Below are positions 52,396 to 60,000 of a DNA stretch of 64,000 nucleotides, in pieces. The position numbers and the translations under genes were made by a program. The DNA comes from Planctomycetota bacterium (GTDB lineage: Bacteria; Planctomycetota; PUPC01; JACPCR01). How positions within the stretch are numbered: the first letter of the stretch is position 1; each line of letters opens with the position of its first letter. A model generated the notes under the pieces. It saw nothing but the letters and a program-made list of their open reading frames with translations. It searched no databases and had not been told where the DNA came from. The stretch spans positions 102,617 to 166,616 of the forward strand of contig JAQBXN010000003.1 in assembly GCA_027625095.1 (NCBI GenBank), written 5' to 3'.

Positions 52396-53634
52396 TCAAT
52401 TATTCTCAGCGAGTGCGGGGTCGCTTGCAGGGACTGGCTGAGGATCGGGTTCAGTTGCCGTTTCTACATCGTGATTTCGATAGTTCATCAAGTTGCCCAC
52501 CTCCAGATCCAGTACCTCTATGGCGGATAATGCCCGATCTATTTCGTCGTCCTCCCCGAATTCTTCGTCATCAAGAATTGCTGCAAGCTCAGCTTCATCA
52601 ATATCAGAGGAGAGATCCAAATTCTCGAAAGGATTCTCCTCAACCGGTGTAAATCCTGGCAGGGATGATTCAGTTTCATCTTTCGGATAGCGAGTTGCCT
52701 CCACCAATTTCGACTGTTGCGAACGAAGGGTTTCGATATCCAATTCCTCACCCGGTGCAGACGTCGCGCTAACACCTGCATTGGCAGCCTTGATGACGTC
52801 AGGGCCATCGGCATAGAACGGTCGGTCGTAACCGAAGGAGGCATTGACACCGTCGACTTCATCGTCGGAGAGCTCCGCTCCTGCCTGCCACTCCACCCAG
52901 ACTTGTTGGAAGTTTTCGGTTTGAACAAACTTGATTTTCTTGAGCCGTGCGAGCTCAAGAATGGCTAGGAATGTTCCAATAAACTCACCACGATGATTGA
53001 CCTTCTTGAACAGGCTTTCGAATGGAAGCGGAGACTTTTGTTCAAGGAGCGCGGTGATCCTGTTGAAATACACTGGCAGGGGAACGTCCTCGTAGGTGAC
53101 CTTCGCGTGCTCGATGGGCTTGGCCTGCTCCATCACCTTGGTAAACGCGTTCAGCAGATCCCAGAGCGTGACGCCTTTAAGCGGGTCTTTTCCGTCGAGC
53201 TCATCCGCGATCCATTCCGGACGAATTTTGACCACGCTGTGTGGCCGCGTGTACATCATCCGGCGGGCCTCGCCTTGGACCGCTAGGAAACGGCTGGCGT
53301 CCTTGAACTTTTTGTACTCGAGCAGGCGCTGGATAAGTTCAGAACTTGGGTCATCCTCGTCATCATCCAGATCGTCCAGGTAGTCCGCGGGCAAGAGAGA
53401 GCGGGACTTAATCTCCATCAGCGTGGCCGCCATGATAAGAAAGTCCCCTGCGAGGCTGAGGTCCAGTCCCTCGATCATCTCCATATACTGAAGGTATTGA
53501 TCTGCTATCTTGGAAATTGGGATTTCTTGGATCTCAACTTCTTCTCTTCGAATCAGATAAAGCAGCAGGTCCATGGGCCCGCTGAACATATCCATATCGA
53601 TCTTGTAAGCAGAATAGTCGACTTCCTCAGCCAT
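52396..53634 (-). CDS. scpA: Segregation and condensation protein A with acidic extension
   Basis: Kleisin subunit of the SMC-ScpAB chromosome condensation complex. The N-terminal domain is unmistakable: FSGPMDLLLYLIRREEVEIQEIPISKIADQYLQYME...FLIMAATLMEIKSRSLLP, and the winged C-terminal part ends near residue 260 (EFIGTFLAILELARLKKIKFVQ). The usual length is about 250-280. Here about 140 further residues are acidic and low complexity (LAAILDDEEFGEDDEIDRALSAI). It is adjacent to rpoZ (29 bases). scpB and smc are not in the window. Confidence 0.9.
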   Translation of the reverse strand: MAEEVDYSAYKIDMDMFSGPMDLLLYLIRREEVEIQEIPISKIADQYLQYMEMIEGLDLSLAGDFLIMAATLMEIKSRSLLPADYLDDLDDDEDDPSSELIQRLLEYKKFKDASRFLAVQGEARRMMYTRPHSVVKIRPEWIADELDGKDPLKGVTLWDLLNAFTKVMEQAKPIEHAKVTYEDVPLPVYFNRITALLEQKSPLPFESLFKKVNHRGEFIGTFLAILELARLKKIKFVQTENFQQVWVEWQAGAELSDDEVDGVNASFGYDRPFYADGPDVIKAANAGVSATSAPGEELDIETLRSQQSKLVEATRYPKDETESSLPGFTPVEENPFENLDLSSDIDEAELAAILDDEEFGEDDEIDRALSAIEVLDLEVGNLMNYRNHDVETATEPDPQPVPASDPALAENN

Positions 53635-53663
53635 ATGATTTGCTCGATTTCGGGTTAACAGAC

Positions 53664-53882
53664 CTAATCTTCAACAACTGCTTCTGGAACTTTGATTTGC
53701 AGCGTGCCTTCTTCAATCTCGTCAAGAGCAGCACGAATCACCTGGGAATTCAGGCGACCGACATCTTCCTCACCGTAACTTTCGTACATCAGCATGTTAC
53801 GTGCACGTTTGATCACGAGAGTGCAGAGCCTGAAACGGCCACCCACTTTGGCGGCGAGCTCATCAAAATCTTTGTCTATCAT
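53664..53882 (-). CDS. rpoZ: DNA-directed RNA polymerase omega subunit
   Basis: Small subunit (72 residues) that helps assemble RNA polymerase on the beta-prime chain. The motif GGRFRLCTLVIKRARNML is the RpoZ core, and the acidic C-terminus (EEIEEGTLQIKVPEAVVED) fits. It is just upstream of scpA on the same strand, so they may be co-transcribed. Confidence 0.9.
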   Translation of the reverse strand: MIDKDFDELAAKVGGRFRLCTLVIKRARNMLMYESYGEEDVGRLNSQVIRAALDEIEEGTLQIKVPEAVVED

Positions 53883-54167
53883 AACTTTCTTTAACTCCTT
53901 GACTAAAAGTAGGAGACTCTTTAAATGTCTTTACTGCGTCCGGTTAGGGTAGTTTTCGCTGACCGGCACTTTAAGTTCAGGCAATGCCTCAACTGACCGG
54001 CCTTAACACCGAGAATAAAGACGTAAAAAACCAGAATTCAAAGTTGATGTCGCAGTCAGGGTCGCACCGCTGACCCCGTTCTGGAGTCTTGAAGGGCTGT
54101 GGAAGCGGCCCATAATAGCTAACTGCCTGTCAGGTAGCAACTTCTTGATATACAGTAAGGAATTTTC

Positions 54168-55565
54168 ATGTCACAAGACAAAAGTGAATCGGCCTACTCA
54201 AAAGATTCAGAGATGGAACTCCCCAATTTCCAGGAAGCTCCGTCGGAACTAGAAGTTAAGAAAAAGGCCGGTTCAAAGCCTAGCGACTCAGAGCAGTTCT
54301 CTCCTCCGCCCACTGTAGGACGCCCGCCAAGCGATGCGGAATTACTTGATGATTCGGTAAGCGGTGAAACGCCGTCCACTCTGCAAGATCCTACGACATT
54401 ACAGGATCCACCAACAATCCAGGATCATCAAGAAACTGTTATTGATGATGGTAAAGATGGTGTTGTCCTCGGCGCCGGAGAGTTGCACCAATTCGCGGAA
54501 GCCGCTGAATTTGGCCAACCAAAACGCAGGCGCAAACGTGCCCGCCGACGACGCATGCTGGTAGGTGCCGTTGCCATACTTCTTGTCGGAACAATGCTGG
54601 GCGTCGGCCTGATCATCAGTACTCCGCCAGCCGGCGACGGTGGAGGCGAGATTGGAGGGGCTATTGCAGAAACAGGTGGTACTGGCGGACAGAGCGCGCT
54701 GATGGTTCCAGGCGAAGTAGACAGCGGCGAGAAAACTGTCGTCAAGAAAGGCGATCCTTCAAAGACTGATGGTGAACCTGAAGTGCCGGTGGACCAGACA
54801 GAGGGGTCAAAAGGTCCTTCGCAGGACTTGAAGGACGAGGTGAATGAGCTTCGGGACTCTCTGGCACTCGAGCAGAAGAGAGCCGAGGAACTCGACCGCG
54901 AACTTGTTAAGCGCGGAAGACTGCTCAAAGAGTTCGATACAGAGAAGAAGAATTTTCAGAAACAATTAGAAGCGCTGAATGCGGATCTCGAGACGACCAA
55001 AGCGGGCACGGCGAAGCGGGAACAGCAGCTTACAGATGAACTGAATGGGGCTCGTGACAACCTCGTGAAAGTGCAGGCATCTTATGAAGAGAGCCGCGCT
55101 AAATTGATCGACCTCAGAGACAAATTCGATCTCAAAGAACGTCAATATCAGGCCCGCATGGCCAGCCTGGAAAAAGATGTTGCCCAATCCGGTCAGACCA
55201 GTACCAAATTGGTAGATCTGCTGGAAACCCAGCGGGGCCAGATACACGAATTGCAGAATGAACTCGATCGTCAGCAACAGAATATGGCGGCCAAATACCT
55301 CGTGCAGGCTCGCGATCACATCATGAAAATGAGTGAACGCGGCTCTGAAGAGCATCTTGAATCCGCACTGCAACAGCTCTACTTCGCAGGCAAGGTCGAT
55401 CCGAAAAATGACCGGAAGTATCGACAGATGGCAGTCGAACTGCTCGACGAGCAAGTGGAACGTCTCCGCCAGCAAAAAGGCAGGAAGGGCACGGATAAGG
55501 ATAAGCGCTACCAGCACTACATGAGTCTGCGCTCCAAGCTCGTCGATGCCCCGTCGAATTTATGA
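54168..55565 (+). CDS. Membrane-anchored coiled-coil protein of unknown function
   Basis: A 465-residue protein with one transmembrane helix (about residues 126-146, MLVGAVAILLVGTMLGVGLII) behind a basic stop-transfer (KRRRKRARRRR). The cytoplasmic N-terminal part is acidic and low complexity (repeats of LQDPTTLQDPPTIQD). The periplasmic C-terminal half is a long coiled coil (about 220-400, LKDEVNELRDSLALEQKRAEELDRELVKRGRLL). The last 80 residues form helical repeats. I do not recognise the family. The 285 bases upstream hold no gene. Confidence 0.7.
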   Translation: MSQDKSESAYSKDSEMELPNFQEAPSELEVKKKAGSKPSDSEQFSPPPTVGRPPSDAELLDDSVSGETPSTLQDPTTLQDPPTIQDHQETVIDDGKDGVVLGAGELHQFAEAAEFGQPKRRRKRARRRRMLVGAVAILLVGTMLGVGLIISTPPAGDGGGEIGGAIAETGGTGGQSALMVPGEVDSGEKTVVKKGDPSKTDGEPEVPVDQTEGSKGPSQDLKDEVNELRDSLALEQKRAEELDRELVKRGRLLKEFDTEKKNFQKQLEALNADLETTKAGTAKREQQLTDELNGARDNLVKVQASYEESRAKLIDLRDKFDLKERQYQARMASLEKDVAQSGQTSTKLVDLLETQRGQIHELQNELDRQQQNMAAKYLVQARDHIMKMSERGSEEHLESALQQLYFAGKVDPKNDRKYRQMAVELLDEQVERLRQQKGRKGTDKDKRYQHYMSLRSKLVDAPSNL

Positions 55566-55746
55566 CATGTGAAACGTCTGTCATGCCTAGCCAAATCTAA
55601 AACCGCAAGACAGACGTTGCGAACTAACGGACGTTTGACTGAGGTTTATCCCGATCGCTGCGGCTAGACCCTCCGGCGAGAGCCTTTTGACAACAGCTCG
55701 GGCAACTGAAGAATACATGCCTTCAACTTTCATACACGAGGCAAAT

Positions 55747-56211
55747 ATGTCAGACGAAAACTTAGTTTCGGGTAGACCAGCCCCTGCCTTCGATCTGGAA
55801 TCATCAGACAAGGGCCGGGTTTCTCTCACCGATCTGAATGGCCAGAATGTTGTGCTCTTTTTCTATCCGAAAGACGACACCCCCGGCTGAACAAAGGAAG
55901 CATGCCGCTTCCGTGATTTGAAGCGCGAATTCAAAGAATTGAATACGGTTGTCCTCGGTGTCAGCCCTGACGATGTGGATTCACATCAGGATTTCGTATC
56001 GAAGTTCAATCTGAATATGCCTCTCCTGGCGGATACCGATCAGAAAGTCTGCAAGGCATACGGCGTGTGGAAAGACCGGGGAAATGGGCGAATGGGCGTC
56101 GAACGTTCCACATTCGTGATCGATACCGAAGGTAATCTCAGCCAGATTTTGCGGCAGGTTGAACCGGAAAGGCACATCGACCAGGTCTTGGCATTTCTGC
56201 GCGGAGGCTGA
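55747..56211 (+). CDS. bcp: Peroxiredoxin (Bcp/PrxQ type), selenocysteine in place of the peroxidatic cysteine
   Basis: 154-residue thiol (or selenol) peroxidase. From ATG 55747 the frame reads MSDENLVSGRPAPAFDL and runs to FFYPKDDTPG. At 55888-55890 it meets TGA, then continues TKEACRFRDLKREFKEL and on to the stop at 56211. The standard motif is YPKDDTPGCTKEAC, so TGA replaces the peroxidatic Cys (residue 48). The resolving Cys53 is present, and Bcp length and other motifs (VSPDDVDSHQDF, LLADTDQKVCKAYGVW) are intact. Selenoprotein peroxiredoxins are known, and a SECIS-like hairpin lies downstream. A frame with a plain nonsense TGA would be an alternative but is unlikely. The stop meets the convergent queE gene three bases away. 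Confidence 0.85.
55906..55925 (+). promoter_or_regulatory. SECIS-like hairpin
   Basis: CGCTTC (55906-55911) pairs with GAAGCG (55920-55925) around an eight-base loop, CGTGATTT, whose second base is G. The stem starts 15 nt after the TGA and the loop 21 nt after it, within the spacing of bacterial SECIS elements and close to that of the ArsC-like gene. A different hairpin (55896-55912, GGAAGC/GCTTCC) competes with it. Confidence 0.5.
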
Positions 56212-56214
56212 GTC

Positions 56215-56859
56215 TCAGGGCAATCCCAGAATCTTATGTGTCTGCAGGCTGAGCTTCCAGGACGGATGCGCCTTGCAGTAGTCGACAGCCTTTTTGACAT
56301 TTTCCTCCTTCTGTGGGCCATCCATGGGCTGAAGGTAGAAGTGCTTGAAGTTGAGGTGTTCGAACTGCTCCGGCTCAGCACCTTTCTGCGGAAAAACGAG
56401 TTTGAGTTCCGTGCCCTCTGAGACGGCCAACTCCGTCCCGGCTTTGGGGCTTACGCAAAGCCAGTCAATACCCCTCGGCGGAGCGAGGGTACCATTTGTC
56501 TCGATGGCGATCTTGAATCCAAGCGAATGAAGGGCATCAACAAGCGGCTGATCCATTTGGATTAGAGGCTCGCCGCCAGTACAGACGACATAGGGCCGCG
56601 CGCTGTTGAATCGATGTTCACGCCAGACCCGTTGGACGGTCTCAGCGAGTTCCTCGGCTGACCTGAATTTGCCTCCACCTGGACCATCCGTGCCGACAAA
56701 ATCCGTATCACAAAACTGACAGGTTGCTTTCGCACGATCTAACTCCAGGCCTGACCACAGATTGCACCCGGTAAATCGGAGAAAAACCGCAGCCTGCCCG
56801 GTATTTCGGCCTTCACCCTGGATCGTGAAGTAAATTTCTTTGACCGAGTACATCTTCAA
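56215..56859 (-). CDS. queE: 7-carboxy-7-deazaguanine synthase
   Basis: Radical AdoMet enzyme of 214 residues in queuosine biosynthesis that turns carboxytetrahydropterin into 7-carboxy-7-deazaguanine. The 4Fe-4S cluster motif is spread as GCNLWSG...CQFCDTDFVGTDG (Cys32, then CxxC at about 48-51), typical of QueE. IYFTIQGEGRNTGQAAVFLRFTGC and VCTGGEPLIQMD complete the signature. The other queuosine genes (queC, queD, queF) are not in the window. It meets the peroxiredoxin gene three bases away, in convergent orientation. Confidence 0.92.
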   Translation of the reverse strand: MKMYSVKEIYFTIQGEGRNTGQAAVFLRFTGCNLWSGLELDRAKATCQFCDTDFVGTDGPGGGKFRSAEELAETVQRVWREHRFNSARPYVVCTGGEPLIQMDQPLVDALHSLGFKIAIETNGTLAPPRGIDWLCVSPKAGTELAVSEGTELKLVFPQKGAEPEQFEHLNFKHFYLQPMDGPQKEENVKKAVDYCKAHPSWKLSLQTHKILGLP

Positions 56860-57082
56860 ATTATGGATATAGAAGTGTAAGACCCAACCGCGGGTAAGTT
56901 AAGTCTTGTTGAGAATCTCTCGCCATCGCGAAAAGAACTTCGGACTCTTGAATGCCTTCCCATTCAATTTCTCGATTGATTCCAGTCCTCAAACTTGATG
57001 CCTTGGGAAGAATCAAGTATGGCGACATGCATCTTCTCATTATTCCGTATGCCTCTACTCCCCAATTCACTACCCGACCTCA

Positions 57083-60000
57083 ATGTCCAGAACCAGAAAC
57101 AACAGACTCACCACGATGTCTATTCCAGCCATTCTTTTTACTGCTTTGTTTGGCCCCCACCTTCAATCCGCACACGCGGAGAGCAAACTCCTCGCAGGCG
57201 CTGCCGCGGTAGATATCACGCCGCAGAAATTCCCGGTGTGGGTGAGCGGCGGTTTTCTGGCCCAAAGGGGCACAAGAGCAAACGGCCCCCTGCATTCCAG
57301 AGCGCTCGTGATGGATGACGGCAAAGTCAAGTTGGCCATCGTCATCGTCGACAGTCTGATGTTCAGGCGGGAACTGATCGATCCCGCGAAGGACGAAGCC
57401 GGCAGGATCACCGGGATTCCGTCCAGCAACATTCTGATAGCCGCGACTCACACGCACTCAGCCCCTTCGGTGATGGGCGCTCTGGGTACACCTGTGGACG
57501 AAGATTACGCGAAGTGGCTGCCCGGTAAGATTGTCGAAAGCATCGTTCTGGCCAATGAGAATTTGAAGCCCGCGGAGGCAGGCTGGGCCGCGGTGAAGGA
57601 TTACGAGCACAATTTCTGCCGACGCTGGATCTTCCGGCCGGACCGTATCAATGAGGACCCGTTCGGTGAACGCAACGTCAGAGCCATGATGCATCCGGGC
57701 AATCTCAGTCGGAACCACACCGGGCCTTCAGGGCCGGCGGATATTGAATTCTCAGTCCTGTCGGTCAGGGGAACGGACGGAAAGCTCATCTCAGTGCTGG
57801 GCAATTACGCTTTCCATTACCGCGGTGCAGCCCCGGTCTCGGCTGATGTGTGCGGCAGATTCGGTGCAACCCTGGCCGAACTGTTTGGCAAAGAACAGGT
57901 AGACGAGACCTTCGTCGGCATGCTTTCCCAGGGCACTAGCGGCGACAGCATGTGGATGGACTATTCCAAACCGAGACACGACTCCGGCTTTGAACAATAC
58001 AACCGCGAGCTTGCTCAAGTTGCTCTCGACGCACTCAAGGAGGTGAAGTATCAGCGGGACATCACACTCGCCATGGCCGAAGCGAAATTGAAACTCCGGC
58101 GTCGTGTGCCTGGTGCCAAGCGCCTGGCGCAGGCGAAGCAGGTAGCCGAACAGATTAAGGATCGCCTTCCTCGCAGCAGGCCCGAAGTCTACGCTCTTGA
58201 GGCCATCTACCTGCACAACGAGCCGGAGGTCGAACTCAAGCTGCAGGCCATACGCATCGGTGACATGGGTATTACCACGCTGCCTAATGAAGTCTACGGC
58301 ATCACTGGTCTCAAGCTCAAGAAGCAGAGCCCGCTCGCTCATACATTCAATATCGAGCTGGCCAATGGCGGCCAGGGCTATATCCCTCCGCCGGAACAGC
58401 ATCATCTCGGTGGCTACACAACCTGGCCCGCCCGTACCGCCGGCCTCGATGAACAGGCGGAGCCAAAGATCGTTGAAACACTGATATCGCTTCTCGAAAA
58501 AGTTTCGGGAAAGAAGCGCATCTATCGCAATGTGCCAGACGACGATTACATCAATTCCGTGCGCGATTCGAAGCCGGATGCTCTCTGGCAATTGGATGAA
58601 ATTGCGGGCACCGTCGCCGCTGACAGTTCAGGAAATGAGAAGTCAGGAAAATACGAAATGGGCGTGGCCTTCTATCTTCCGGGACGTCACTCACAGGAAT
58701 TGAAACATTGGGAACAAACCCCAAATCGTGCAGCTCACTTTGCGGGTGGCCGAGTAATTATCGATGTAAGCCCCGGTAAGGATTACTCGCTGGAATTCTG
58801 GGTCTGGAACGGAATGCCTGTGGCGGAGCGTTCCACTACAGGGGGCCTCTTCGAATTCGGCGAAGCAGGAAAAACAGGGGACGGGCTGCTCATCACTGGT
58901 ACCGATTCGATACCCGGCGTCCTTGCACTCAAAAATTCCGGCCTCGGTAACGGAACTGCGATGTTGACCATGCAGGCCTGGAATCATGTTGCGTTCGTCC
59001 GCCAGGGAGACCACGTTTCTGTTTTTCTGAACGGTAATCAAGAGATCGATGGCGAATCCAAATCAGCCTCCGTTCCACAAAAGCTCTTCATCGGGGGCAG
59101 CAGCAACAACACATTCAATTTCGAAGGCAAGCTCGATGACATCGCTTTCTACCAGAGAGCACTGTCGCCTGAAGAGATTTCTCGCCACTACAAGGCGTCC
59201 GGTCTTACGCCACCGAAGCAGCCTGCAATACCGCAAACCGCTGCCTTTCATCCTGAGCGACCGGAAATGCCAGAAGACCTGAAACGATATTCCGATGCCG
59301 TTAAGAAATCTGATCCCATCGCTTTCTGGTCCCTGCACGAACTCATGGATGGCCAGACGCCGGACACTACAGGGAAGAGCCCAGCACTCACGCTTGAAAA
59401 GGATTCGTCAGTCCGGGAGCCCGGAGGCAGAACTCCCAACTTCAATGGTGGCCGGATGAGAACGGCCATGGAAAGACTCGACAACGATTACTCTGCCGAG
59501 ATGTGGTTCTGGAACGAGATGCCCCACCATGCGCAGCCAGTGACCGGTTACTTTTTCTCACGTGGCCCTGAAGGTGACAAAAATGCTCCGGGCGAACACC
59601 TCGGTATCGGCGGGACTCATCTCGCCATGGGCAAGCTCATCGTTTTCAACGGCAACATCAGGAATGAAGTCCTCGAAGGGACAACCTATCTGCCGCTCCG
59701 ATCATGGAACCACGTGGTACTGACTCGCAAGGGCAAGAGGGTGCGCGTCTTTCTCAATGGAAATATCGAGCCCGAAATCGATGCAGACCTGACTCCCACG
59801 ATCGACAAGAACAAGAACATCTTCATCGGTGGCCGTAATGATCGCTTCGCACCATTCAAGGGACGCCTGGATATGGTCGCCCTTTATGAGCGAGCACTTG
59901 CTGCCGAAGAGGCGGCCGAACATTTCAAGGCAATGAATGTGACGGCGTCGAAGCAACCAGCCAATAGCGGACAAACAGCCAACGCCCCCCCAGGGCTTGA

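Noticed and set aside
55896..55912. Hairpin GGAAGC-ATGCC-GCTTCC as the SECIS of the peroxiredoxin
   Set aside because: It starts only five bases after the TGA and has no G in the first two loop bases; the 55906-55925 hairpin fits the known spacing better. Both cannot form at once.
56861..57070. 69-residue minus-strand frame upstream of queE
   Set aside because: No conserved motif and no ribosome site; the gap probably holds only control sequences for the flanking genes.
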